Positions 36,331-47,317 of a stretch of 64,000 nucleotides of DNA are shown piece after piece. Under the pieces are notes generated by a model. That model saw nothing but the letters and a program-made list of their open reading frames with translations. It ran no database searches and had not been told where the DNA came from. Numbering within the stretch: position 1 is the first letter of the stretch; every line of letters starts with the position of its first letter. Source of the DNA: Cordia subcordata (lineage: Eukaryota > Streptophyta > Magnoliopsida > Boraginales > Cordiaceae); assembly GCA_028554755.1 (NCBI GenBank), contig JAPTOF010000015.1, forward strand, positions 11,078,501 to 11,142,500, in the 5' to 3' direction. Both the position numbers and the translations under genes were made by a program.

Positions 36331-37033
36331 AAAATTAATGATTTGAAAGGTATAGATCCTTCGGTTTGCATGCATCGAATTCATCTTGAGAATGGAGCTA
36401 TTCTTTCTAGGGAGATGCAAAGAAGGCTAAACCCACACATGAGCGAAGTAGTTAAAAAAGAGATCATGAAGCTTTTAGATACAGGCATTATCTATCTGAT
36501 CTCCAATAGTAAGTGGGTTAGTCTGGTCCAAGTAGTTCCTCAGAAGTCTAGGATCATGGTTGTGGAGAATAAGAAAGGAGAGCTTATCTTTATGCACACT
36601 TTCACAGGTTGAAGAGTTTGCATTGACTATAGAAAGCTCAACTCTAAAATTAGGAAAGATCATTTCCCGTTGCCTTTTCTAGACCAAATTCTAGATAGAG
36701 TAGCTGGGCATAGCTATTATTGCTTTCTAGATGGCTATTCGGGTTATAATCAGATCCTCGTATTTCCCGAGGGCCAGAAGAAGACCACCTTTACTTGTCC
36801 CTACGACACTTTTGCTTATGGGAGAATGCCCTTTGATCTATGTATTACCAACGACATTTCAGAGGTGTATGATGGCCATTTTTAGCAATATGATTAATAG
36901 ACATTTAGAGATATTCATGGATGACTTCTCGATCTTTGGTGACAGCTTTGATGAGTGTTTGAGTCATCTCTCTCTAATTTTAGACCATTGTGTAGAGAAG
37001 AACTTAGTGTTGAGTTAGGAGAAGTCCCACTTC
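36331..37033 (+). pseudogene. Reverse transcriptase of the LTR-B element
   Basis: Gypsy RT, which copies element RNA to DNA. Blocks in order: GIDPSVCMHRIHLENGA, RRLNPHMSEVVKKEIMKLLD, SKWVSLVQVVPQK, RVCIDYRKLNS, DHFPLPFLDQILDR, YYCFLDGYSGYNQI, KTTFTCPYDTFAYGRMPFDL, and the active-site box IFMDDFSIFGDSF (about 36911-36950), the plant FMDD form of YxDD. A TGA replaces Trp before RVCIDY, a one-base change near 36855 shifts the frame, and a TAG replaces Trp at about 37017. Catalytic aspartates are still encoded, but the reading frame is not continuous. Confidence 0.9.
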
Positions 37034-37880
37034 ATGATGCAACGGGGGATAGTGTTGGGCCATGTAGTCTTATCTAGTGGCATTCAAGTTGACCCAGCTA
37101 AGGTAGAATTGGTTAAGAAGTTGCCTGTCTCCAAGTGTGTTAAGGATGTTAGATCTTTTCTAAGGCATGCAAGATTCTACTGTAGGTTCATTAAGGATTT
37201 TAGCCACATTAAGTGCCCTTTGTCTAGGCTTTTAGCACAAGATGTCTCATTCGAGTTTGATGATGAGTGTGTTAGAGCGTTCATTAAGCTTAAATCCTTA
37301 TTGTCTTCTTCCTCGATCATCCAGCCACCTAACTATAGTCTCCCATTCGAGGTTATGTGTGATGCATTCGATTATGTGTAGAAGCTGTTATAGGTTAATA
37401 GTGAGACAAGTTGGCTCATGTAGTGCATTATGCTAGTAAGACTCTTGATGAAGCCCAAAAGATCTATACCACCATAGAAAAAGAGCTTGTAGCAGTTGTC
37501 TTCTCCCTTTACAAGTTTAGGTCGTACATCCAAGGATCAAAAGTGATTGTCTACACCAATCATGCGGCATTGAGGTATTTGTTAGCTTAGAAAGAATGTA
37601 GGCCTCACTTGATTAGGTGGTTGCTCCTTCTTCAAGAGTTTGACATTGAAATCCGGGATAAAAAAAGGTAGTGAGAATTTAGTAGCGGATCATCTTTCCC
37701 ATCTTATTAGTGAGTCTTTTAGCGATCCATCTCTTTTTCGTGATTCATTCCTCGACGAGCAATTGTTTGCTATCTCTCCACACACCATGGTTTGCTCACA
37801 TTGTAAATTTTCTTGTTGTAAGGCATTTTCCCTCCCATTTGGAGAAGATAGAGAGAGAGAGAGAAAGATAGGTTCCTAGC
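37034..37880 (+). pseudogene. RNase H domain and connection to integrase
   Basis: Begins with the RT thumb/connection (GIVLGHVVLSSGIQVDPAKV, VRSFLRHARFYCRFIKDFS, LSRLLAQDVSFEFDDEC). The RNase H domain follows: FEVMCDAFDYV-stop, with the frame lost where GAVLGQ is expected, then HYASKTLDEAQKIYTTIEKE, LYKFRSYIQGSKVIVYTNHA, IRWLLLLQEFDIEIRD and NLVADHLSHL. The RNase H aspartate in CDA, glutamate in EKE and aspartates in TNHA/ADHLS context are recognisable, although TDH has become TNH. An A-run indel near 37665 shifts frame. It ends in a GA-rich run (37849-37866). Confidence 0.85.
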
Positions 37881-37884
37881 ACAA

Positions 37885-39088
37885 GTGAGACATTTCTTTT
37901 GGGAGGATCCCTATCTTTTCAAAGTGTGTATGGATCAAGTGATTTACCAATGTATGCCTAAGCATGCATTCGAGAGCATGTTGTGTATGTGTCACGATGA
38001 AGGGTATGGAGGTCATTTTAATGGAAAGAAAACCACTGCAAAGGTCTACAATGTGGATTGTTTTGGCCCATTCTCTTTAAGAATGCCCAAGAGTATTGTA
38101 AAAAGTATGTTAAATGTCAACAATCCGGGTCCATCTCTACGAGAAACATGATGCCTTTATCCCCTATTCCTCAATGTGAGTTATTTAATGTTTGGGCTAT
38201 AGATTTCATGGGTCCATTTCTACCTTTCTTTGGGTACCAATACATTTTAGTGGCCGTAGACTACGTATCCAAATGGGTTAAGGCTATTCCTATGTGCACT
38301 AATGACCATAGAGTAGTGGTGAAGTTCATCAAGAAGAACATTTTCCGTAAATTTGGAGTCCCTAGAGTCTTGATTAATAATAGGGGTTTGCATTTTCGCC
38401 ATAAGACTGTAGAGGCCTTGCTGAATTGATATTCAGTTTCCATAAGGTTCCTACCCCTTACCACATGCAAACTAGTGGACGAGTAGAGGTGTCTAATAGG
38501 GAAATTAAGCATATTTTAGAGAGAATGATTAGGCCAGATGGGAGAGATTGGTCTATTAGGCTAAATGATACTTTATGGGCCTACTGTACCGCCTTTAAGA
38601 CTCCCATTGGTATGTCTCCTTATAGATTGGTTTATGGGAAAGCTTGTCACTTGCCGATAGAACTTGAGGGTTGGGTTTATTGGGCCATCAAGGCCTTAAA
38701 TTTCGATTTGGCAAGAGTGGGTGAGAAAAGGAAGCTAGACCTAGCGGAGTTAGAGGAGCTTAGATTTGAGGCGTATGAGAATGCCAAGCTTTATAAGGAT
38801 AGGATGAAGAGATTACATGATAAACACATTCTTAAGAAATCATTCTATACCTTTGATAAAGTTTGGTTATTTAACTCATGTTTGAAGCTTTTTCCAGGTA
38901 AGCTCAAGTCAAGATAGGATGGTCCATATGAAGTTTTGGTTGCTTACCCTTCTGAAGTAGTAAAGATCAAGGATTTGAAGGATGACCGAGTGATGATAGT
39001 GAATGGGTAACGCTTGAAGCATGCTTATGATCCGAGCATGGCTCATATGAAGGTTTTGATGCTTCAGGACCCCATCTATGAAGGTTAA
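37885..39088 (+). pseudogene. Integrase of the LTR-B element
   Basis: The zinc-binding region is seen as CHDEGYGGHFNGKKTTAKV and EYCKKYVKCQQ, with a frameshift between them near 38050. In the catalytic core, the first acidic residue lies in VWAIDFMGPF. The second box reads VLINNRGLHF, where the catalytic Asp (DxGxHF) is Asn. The glutamate lies in [15 protein letters not shown]. The C-terminus has [54 protein letters not shown] and DGPYEVL (GPY/F domain). Stops (TGA 38427-38429; TAG near 38915; TAA near 39008) and the lost Asp make it inactive. The tail ends at 39088, just before the 3' module. Confidence 0.9.
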
Positions 39089-39560
39089 AGATGAGTTGGT
39101 GATTGCCTGGCTGATGACGTGATGGTTAGCGCTACTAGGAGGCAAACTAGGTTAAATTTTGCAATTTTGCACTTGTTTCACTTTCCTTTCTTTTTCTTTT
39201 CTTTCGCTTCCTTTCACCTACACCAAAGTGTTGAATCTTGATCTTTTGTCCCATAAGATACACCGTTGCTTATTATTACACATGCCAATGCAAGCTTGCA
39301 TAGGCAATGCTACTAACCTTGTTTTCTTTGTAAGTGTTTGTGAATTGTGAGCCATAGGATAGTAGTATGATGGTGTATCATTGGCATGGAGAGCATTGAG
39401 GCTAATGCAAGGTTGTATTTATCCTTTCTCTACTTATTCCCTTTAGTTCTACCCCATTCCTACCACCTTTACTTGCTTTATGATGCCAATTTGCTTGTTT
39501 TGTGCTTTGCTATATTTGCTTGAGGACAAGCAAAGTTTAGATTTAGGGGTATAGGAGTTT
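39089..39560 (+). mobile_element. 3' module of the LTR-B element, left part
   Basis: Begins with CCTGGCTGATGACGTGATGG and GCTACTAGGAGGCAAACTAG, a block also found after the accessory module at 3455-3510. It ends with the upstream polypurine tract (39522-39556, hairpin GCTTGAGGACAAGC). The module continues at 47313 on the far side of the inserted LTR-A element. Confidence 0.75.
39522..39556 (+). other. Upstream polypurine tract, LTR-B element
   Basis: GCTTGAGGACAAGC can form a five-pair hairpin; purines follow, ending GGGGTATAGGAG. The insertion site of the LTR-A element is five to ten bases downstream. Confidence 0.65.
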
Positions 39561-39565
39561 GGTTT
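39561..39565. repeat. Target site duplication GGTTT, left
   Basis: GGTTT here and at 47313-47317 border the LTR-A element exactly. Joining the flanks recreates GAGTTTGGTTTTATT, as found uninterrupted at 44280-44300. Confidence 0.9.
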
Positions 39566-41646
39566 TGATGTGCTACTTTTGGGTGTGCTTATGCATTGCA
39601 AGTATATACTTATTTTGAAGTGTTTTGTGCTTCATTCGGTACATTAGTAAAGCGTTTAGGTCATACTTCTGCATATTAAGGTTTGCATGTTCCTAGTTGA
39701 GCTTAGAACTTAAATGCTACACCAATGCGTGTTTATTGCTTATTTTAGGTGAGATTTGAGAAGATAATTGGAGCTTGATTGAGAGTGCTTGGAGTATGGA
39801 ACAAAGCCAAGGGTGTTTTGGACATAAAGGAATGAAGAAAACTACATTTGGAAGTGGTCGGGCGAAAGAAGGAGCGACCAAGGCGAAACCTAGCACAACT
39901 TGAGCAAAATTTAAAGCTTTCAACCAGAAAAGCACATCAACAAATTTTGGACATGTTTTAGGGTGCAAAGGATGGCATGGGAGATCCTCGACAACAGTAC
40001 AAGCCATAGAAAAAAAAGGTACGCAAATCGAAGCCAAAACGAGCAAGATATGAACATTTTACTGCCAAGACCGGTCGACTTGCCAAATCAAAATCTAGGC
40101 CAATTTTGGTCGGTTGACTTAGCCCCAAAGCTGGTCGACCAGTTGGGCCCCTGGCTAGACGTAATTTCAACTCTATTTAAGCCAATTTTCAGCCACTTTT
40201 TGAAGAAGAACAACCAACCAATTCACACACCTATTTCTCCAAACCAAAAATCCACCAAAAACCACCTCACACGCTCACTTCAAAACACATTCAACACTTG
40301 GAATCAAGGATCAAAGAGGATTAAACACTAGGATTTGGGCATAGCTCATGGATTGTAAAGCTTGGCTATGGATAGAAGGGTATCTGTCTTTTATCCTAAG
40401 TCTAATTATGTATGATTAGAGCTATGTAGGGTGATTATTCTTGTATTTATGTATTGATTACTACTCTTTTGTAATGGGTATTTGATGGATTTATATATAC
40501 ATGCTTTGTGCTTAGAGTTTCAAAAGCCATTTTACATATATGTCTATGTGTTTGTTGAAATGCCTCAATGATGTTGCATATGTATATTGAAGTCTATTTT
40601 TCTATTAACCATTTCTAAATTATTATGCTACCATGTCAATATATGTTTGCATAGTGATTAAATGAAGTGGGTATGACTATATACATGTCTATGTGTATGG
40701 TAACATACTTAATAGCATGAATAGCTTCTATTGCTAACATGTGAGGTGCTATTGCTTAAATTGGTGTAATCTAAGTATGTCTATGTGCTTAGTAGTAGAA
40801 TATATTGGTGTATTCTCGAATACCATGCCCTAGAGGTGTAAGCTTTGCCCTTTAATGTCAATTTTCGCTACTTTGATGCAATCGATGATGCACAAATAGT
40901 AACTAGCCTAGGTTGAGTCTCCTTTGGCTTTAAATCTGTCCAATAGATGTTCAGATAGGTTTTGTTGACCTTAGTTCACTTAGGAAGATTAGTTAGACGA
41001 CCCTACTGCCCTACTTTCATAAGGACCACGCTGTATTACTAAGTGAGGTGAAGCTTAAGGACAGACTCGCATCAAGTCTTAGGGTTGGATTAGGGATCTA
41101 ATTAGTGGACTAATTGGTAAGGTTGGATCAATCAAAACTCACCTAGAACCTTATTAGCCAGCCCTAATTCCTAAGTCATAAAGACCACGTCGCATTGCTA
41201 GGCATTGCCACCTAGGGGCAGACCCGCACTGAGGCTTAGGGTATCAATTAAGAGGCTAATTAGAGGTCTAGATTAGAGAACTTTGTATAATCCATCAAGA
41301 AACCCTAATAAGAAGTAGTAATTGCCTATAAAAAAGATGTAATCGCCCTAGTCCCTATTTCCACGTGTTTGACTCCCTTAGATTGCTTGATTCGCCAATC
41401 ACACACACACTCGCCCTTTTATTTTCTTGTCCTTAGCTTAGATTTATTTTTCGAGCTCCCCCTAATCTAAAACCCAAAAATGTCATAGTTTAGGGGCCCA
41501 ACACGTAGCCTTTTAGGACGCACATAGCCTAGGGCACCTCACACTTTAGACCTCCCTATGGATTCGACCCCGCACTCACACACACTACGCTACACACAAC
41601 CCATGCACTTGCTGTCTATTTGGGCTTGTGATCAAATAGCGTATCA
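39566..41646 (+). mobile_element. LTR-A, 5' LTR of the complete plus-strand element
   Basis: TGATGTGCTACTTTTGGGTG to GCGTATCA, 2081 bp. It carries CCGGTCGACT (40071-40080) and the palindrome CTGGTCGACCAG (40131-40142) just upstream of TATTTAAGC (about 40174), several ATGTCTATGTG boxes (40544-40790), and the GGACCACG...GACAGACTCG module twice (about 41020-41107 and 41186-41275). Compared by eye with the 3' LTR over a 180-base stretch near 40200, about one base in ten differs, so the insertion is old. Confidence 0.9.
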
Positions 41647-41652
41647 AGTTCT

Positions 41653-41669
41653 TGGCGACGTTGTCAGGA
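41653..41669 (+). other. Primer-binding site, tRNA-Asp type (degenerate)
   Basis: TGGCGACGTTGTCAGGA, six bases after the LTR end; it has three differences from the tRNA-Asp complement. Confidence 0.75.
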
Positions 41670-41825
41670 AAGCAACAGTTGTTTGGTTTCTTTGTTTTTG
41701 TGTGTCTTAGATTGTTACATGTTGTTTTATCTTTTCTTTTCATGTTTTCTTTATTTTGATTACTAAAAGAAAAATTCAAAAAAATTTGTTGAGCATTGTA
41801 AAGAGTTTACTGGTGTCAATTAGTC

Positions 41826-43651
41826 ATGAATGATCTTAATGCATCATGGTGGTTACTTGTATCCTCTTTCCCATCACTCGAACGTGTTTCTATTGCATGT
41901 CACTTTTATGGAAGTCATATGCATCAAACTTTCTTCTGCCCCTATGACAATCCCCAACCTAGGGCTAGTACCAACTAAGACCTCTATAGTCATGCATTAT
42001 CTCATGCATCTTCATTCAGTAATTATGACTACAAGGATGTATATTCTTATTATTGCAATCTATGTGCAAGCCGAGCTTATGATTCCAATATATGCCCTAC
42101 CTTTTACCCTTATCCTCGATTGTATGTAATGCTAAATGCCCCTAGAGATCATATATCCATGCATGCATCTTCATCCTATTATCATGATTCTAGGAAGCAA
42201 TATCATGCATTCTTATATTGGGGTCAAAATGACTCTTTATTCGGTACACCTCCTTACATTGAAAGTTCATCCTTTACACCATCTTTTCCCACCCACCCAT
42301 CCTCTGAGTCCTATAATGGTTGTGCTTATAGTGACCCCAATCAAGATGTTTACCATTTTTACTCTGTCAAACCCTCTTCTGCTATGTCTACACTCTCGAA
42401 CCAATTAGATCAAATGCTTGAGCAATCCCAATCTCTCCTTCGATCCAATCAAGAGGAACTAGTGAGTTTGAAGTGAGACACCAAATCTCTAGGCGAGTAC
42501 TTAAAGAGAATGGTTGAGAGTGTGCAACTTATTAGTGAGAATTTTGAGACACCTTTAGAGTGCGTTGAAGGGATAGAGATGAGACCTAACAATGAGATGA
42601 CTAGGGGTGAAAGAGATGATGTTTTGGAGAGAAAATTTGAAAAAGAGGTTGATGGAAAGTTCATATCATGTAGTAAGGACAAGTATGAACTTGATGACAA
42701 TTTGGTTCTTGATGACTCTAATGGATATGCTTTAGAGGAAATAGTACCCTATCCTCCTGAGCTTCTAACTCCTTCAATTAAGTCACATAAGCCTATCCTT
42801 TCTTATCATTCTATAATTCACACACACTTAGAGGTTAAGCCTTACGATCATAGTACTCATTTACATTTCGAGTCTACATTTGAGGAGTCTAGGGTACACA
42901 CTTCCCTCGAGCATTCATGCATACATGACCCCAAATCCTTTGAGTCCCCGTTGTCCTCTCCATATGTTAACATCCCTTGTGAGAAACATGATGGTAAGAT
43001 GACACCCACTAGCGATGAATGTATAGATGGATTTGATGAGACTTTAGCTAGTGAAGGTTTGGAGTCGTTCATTGGGGAGAACAAGACATCAATCTCAGAG
43101 GTTTTAGATGATAAGTTTCTTAGAGTTAAGAATCACTGTGTTGAGGAGATTAGTAACTCTAAGAAGACACAAAAGAAAGAAATTGGTGTGCTTAGAAGAA
43201 TGATCTATGGGTCTCTTTGGATGTTTGATAATAGAGCCTACTAGGATCGAATCCAACTCTCGTGAGGAGTTAGAGGGACCTAAGCTTAATCACGATCGAT
43301 CTATCTTGTAGAGAGGAAGAGTGTAGTGCTTCCATGTCTTTCATCTTTGACCTTGCTTCTTCAAGTGTCACTTTTACTCCCCTTTCCCATTCCTTTGAGC
43401 CTTCATCTTTGGAGCTCACGTTTACGCCCTCTAGTTTAGAACACTTTCATCTAGGTTTAGAAAGCACTTCTCTCACGTTGCAGGCTCTTGACCTATCATT
43501 GACCCATGGGGAAAGTGTGTTCCTAACCCTTGACTACGAAAAGAAAGCCATGGGGTGGATAGTTAAAGAGTACATGGGGCATGATTTTCCATGTTTATGC
43601 ATGACACCTTTCACACTTGCGCATGCATTTTCATTTGATGGTTCCTGGTAG
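41826..43651 (+). pseudogene. Double zinc-knuckle ORF of the plus-strand LTR-A element
   Basis: Best-preserved copy of the unknown LTR-A protein, about 600 codons. One frame runs from ATG 41826 to 43242 with only two stops (TAA 41976, TGA 42474), and the C-terminus continues in another frame (43334-43651). It starts MNDLNASWW; the start agrees with the copy at 51736. The first knuckle (41898-41939) has lost its second Cys (TGT to TAT, codon 28), and the second (42054-42095) has lost its His (CAT to TAT, codon 85); both are intact in the minus-strand copy. Next come LDQMLEQSQSLLRSNQEELV and LKRMVESVQLISENFE (likely coiled coil), acidic GERDDVLERKFEKEVDG, HTHLEVKPYDHSTHLHFES, SDECIDGFDETLASEGLES, LDDKFLRVKNHCVEEI, MIYGSLWMFD, LEHFHLGLES, SLTHGESVFLTLDYEKKA and MGWIVKEYMGHDF. 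No polymerase domain is present. Confidence 0.8.
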
Positions 43652-44244
43652 AAATCAGAAAAGGGGTGTATTGAACATTCATTGCCCCATCATTTGTTAC
43701 ATGACCCTTTTCCTTCTACTGTCTGTGTGTTGTTGAATATTCGACAATTTGTGCCTCTTAATTTTAAACATGTATTGCTCTAACATTAGCGCCCGGCTGA
43801 AGGCGTTAACTCCAGAGCTGCTAGGAGAAACCCTAGACATGTTTATATTCCATTTACTTTCCTTGTTTTCCTTTACTTTTATTTGCTTTTAGTAGTCTAG
43901 TTCTTTTGATTTTCATTTTCTTTTCCCTTGTTTCTTTTTCACCCTCCCTAGTATTGATCCTTACTTCTATCATTTCCTATTCTTCACACATCTTGTTTAT
44001 TCATTTGATGATGCCAATGCAAGCTCACATGGCAACGTTACTAATCGTATGCTTTGAGTATTTATGATTTGTTAAGAAATAGGGATTAGTAGTTGAATCA
44101 TAATCCATTGGCATTGAAGATCTTCAAAAAAACACAAGGTTATATCTTTTCTTTCTCCACTTGTCCCATTGCATCCACCCCATTCCCACCACCCTTACTT
44201 GCTTTGTATTGCTTATTTACTTGTTGAGTAGTATTGTTCTATTT

Positions 44245-44282
44245 GCTTGAGGGCAAGCAAAATTTAGGTTTGGGGGTGTGGG
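44245..44282 (+). other. Upstream polypurine tract, LTR-A element
   Basis: GCTTGAGGGCAAGC hairpin, then AAAATTTAGGTTTGGGGGTG and GGGAG. Same core as the tract at 45195-45227. Confidence 0.65.
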
Positions 44283-45189
44283 AGTTTGGTTTTATTGTTT
44301 TATTCTTTATATAGCGTAGATGCGCATTATATGCTTAAAATAGTAAAACTTTTTTGATTTTGATGCATATAGAGTCGTTTGTCTCTTGGTATATTGGAGT
44401 GTTGGCTTTTGTGATTGATTTAATTGATTTGTGGAAATAGCGTTGTATTGTGGGGAGTGAATAGAGTGGAGGAAGAACCGAGACTTGAAGGAGATGCCCT
44501 TGAAAGTTGTGGGGAGTGAGTGCCTCAAGAGTGCACCTTGTAGCTACCCTATGGCTTGGTTGGAAGAAAAGTTGAAAAAGGGGTTTTGATATGAGTGCCC
44601 TTTCTTTGATTGGTTCTTTTTCATGTTCCTTAACCTTTCTTTTTCTTTTCTTTTGTTATGTAATGTAATACAAAAAGTGTGGAAAATCCAAAAAAATGGA
44701 AAAAGGCAAAAAGCTTCAAAAAGCCAAAAAAAATGAGAAAAAGCCAAAGGAAACAAAAATATGAAAGAAAGTAAAGTCCATTGAATAAGTACTTAAGTGA
44801 CACAATGTCGACTTGGCACAAGTTTATCTTTTCGTTCTATCATGTGTTGTGAATAAGGCTTTTTCCTTATTTGTAAGCCATTGTGTTTGTATATTCTTTC
44901 TCTCTTTATCTTTGAGGCTATGTGTATGTTAGGGAGGCCATGTTAGTTAAAGGGGGCATGAAGTATCAACATCCTGTGTGCATACGTAAATACTGGGCTT
45001 GTGGTGGTTAAGGCTACTTGGAAACTTCCCAGAGGTGTGAGCCCCTTGTGAATAAGGGGAGGATCTAAAAGACTAGGAGATTTCTTCATGAAAGGAACAA
45101 CCCCTTCATGCTCCTTAGATGTACTATGATAACAAATCAATCCCTTAGGCCACCCTCTTTACCAACTTAGAGATAGACTTAGGTTTAGG

Positions 45190-45227
45190 CTTGCTTGGGG
45201 ACAAGCAAGGAAAAGGTTTGGGGGTAT
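45190..45227 (+). other. Polypurine tract adjoining the 3' LTR-A
   Basis: GCTTGCTTGGGGACAAGC, then AAGGAAAAGGTTTGGGGGTA, directly before the LTR start at 45228. Confidence 0.8.
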
Positions 45228-47312
45228 TGATGTGCTAGTTTTATGTGTGCTTATGCATTACATGTATATACTTGTTTTGAGGTGTTTTGTTCTTCATTCG
45301 GTGTATTAGTATGTCATTTAGGTTATACTTGTACATATTAGAGTTTTCATGTTCCTAGTTGAGCTTAGAACTTAAATGCTACACTAATGCGTGTTTATTG
45401 CTTGTTTTAGGTGAGATTCGGGAAGATAATTGGAGCTTTATTGAGAGTGCTTGGAGTATGGAACAAAGCCAAGGGTGTTTTGGACATAAAGGAATGAAAA
45501 AGTGCATTTGGAAGTGGCTGAGCTCAGGAAGGAGTGACCGAGGTGAAACCAAGCACAACGAGAGCCAAATTTGGAGCTTGAAACCAAAAAACCACATGAC
45601 CAAATTTTGGACATGTTTTTGGGTGCAAAGGATGGTTTAGGAGATCCTCGATAGTTGTACAAACCCATAGAAAAAAAAGGTATGCAAATCAGAGCCAAAA
45701 CGATCAAAATATGAACATTTTACTGTCAAGACTGGTCAACTGGCTCAGGTCGACTGGCCAAATCAGAATCTGGGCCAATTTTGACCGGTTGACTTAGCCC
45801 CAAAGCCAATTGACTGGCTGGGCCTCCAGCTGGATGCAATTTCAACTCTATTTAAGCCACTTTTCAGCCATTTTTTGAATGAGAACACAAACCAATTCAC
45901 ACACCCATTTCTCTAAACCCAAAATCCACCAAAAACCACCTCACACTCACTTCAAAACATATTTTACACTTGGAATCAAGGATCCAAGAGGATCAAACAC
46001 TAGGATTTTGGCATAGCTCATGGATTGTAAAGCTTGGCTATGTATAAAAAGGTATCTCTCTTTTATCCTAAGTCTAATTATGTATGATTAGAGCATGTAG
46101 GGTGATTATTCTTATATTTATGGATTGATTACTACTCTTTTGTAATGGGTATTTGATGGATTTATATATACATGCTTTGTGCTTAGGGTTTCAAAGGCCA
46201 TTTTACATATATGTCTATGTGTTTGTTAAAATGCCTCAATGATGTTGCATATGTATATTAAAGTCTATTTTGCTATTAATCATTTCTAAATCATTATGCT
46301 ACCGTGTTTATGTGTTTGCATGGTGATTACATAAAGTGGCTATGATTATATATATGTTTATGTGTGTGGTAACATACTTAATAGCATGAATAGCTTCTAT
46401 TGCTTACATGTCGGGTGCTATTGCTTAAATTGGTGTAATCTAAGTATGTCTATGTGCTTAGTAGTAGAATATACCGGTGTATTCTCGAATGCCATGCCCT
46501 AGATGTGTAAGGTTTGCCCTTTAATGTCAATTTTCGATACTGTGATGCGATCGATGGTGCATAATTAGTAACTAGCCTAGGTTGACTCTCCTTTGGCTAT
46601 AAATCCATCCAATTGGTGTCCAGCTAGGTTTAGTTGACCTTAGTTTACTTTGGAAGACTAGTTAGTTAACCTTAGCACCTAAGATTAATAAGGACCACGC
46701 CGTACTACTAAGTGAGGCGAAGCTGAAGGACGAACTCGCATCGACTCCTAGGGTTAGATTGGGGAACTAATTAGTGGACCAAGTAGTAAGGCTGGATTAA
46801 TCTAAACTCACCTAGAACCTTATTAGCCAGCCCTAATTCCTAAGTCATAAAGACCACGCCGTACTGCTAGGCATTGCCACCTAGGGACAGACTTGTACTG
46901 AGGCTTAGGGTATCAATAGGGAGGCTAATTAGAGGTCTAGATTAGAGAACTTTGTATAATCCATCAAGCAACCCTAAAAGAAGTAGTAATTACCCATAAA
47001 CAAGACTTAATCACCCTAGTCCCCATTTCCACGTGTTTGACTCATTTAGATTGCTTGATTCCCTTGTCACACACACGCGCCCTTTTATTTTCTTATCCTT
47101 AGCTTAGATTTATTTTTCGAGCTCTCCTCAATCTAAAACCGAAAAATGTCATAGTTTAGGGATCCAACACGTAGCCTTTTAGGACGCATGTAGCTTACGG
47201 CACCTCACATGTTAGGCCTCCTTATGGATTCGACCGTGCACTTACATACACTGTGCTACACACGACCTGTGCACTTGCGGGCTACTTAGGCTTGTGTTCA
47301 AATAGCGAATCA
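45228..47312 (+). mobile_element. LTR-A, 3' LTR of the complete plus-strand element
   Basis: TGATGTGCTAGTTTTATGTG to AGCGAATCA, 2085 bp. Together with 39566-41646 it bounds a 7747-bp element (39566-47312). The doubled GGACCACG module is at about 46690-46765 and 46848-46925. Confidence 0.9.
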
Positions 47313-47317
47313 GGTTT
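47313..47317. repeat. Target site duplication GGTTT, right
   Basis: Right-hand copy of the five-base duplication of the LTR-A insertion. Confidence 0.9.

Larger units (their letters stand above)
43652..45227 (+). mobile_element. 3' module of the plus-strand LTR-A element
   Basis: The end block GCGCCCGGCTGAAGGCGTTA (43789-43808) is followed by T-rich sequence, the upstream polypurine tract (44245-44282), a purine-rich stretch (44690-44765), AATAAGTACTTAAGTGACAC, and the second tract before the LTR. It is shared with the LTR-B elements, which supports mobilisation by the same machinery. Confidence 0.75.

Noticed and set aside
41830..42129. 99-residue ORF overlapping the zinc-knuckle ORF
   Set aside because: Shadow frame: the other frame carries the zinc knuckles and start codon shared by three copies.
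45359..45640. Open frames in LTR-A (sense 45359-45640; antisense 39717-40046, 45379-45603, 24071-24307) that recur in all copies
   Set aside because: They recur because the LTR sequence recurs. Both strands are open over the same bases, no start codon is conserved, and the composition is not protein-like.
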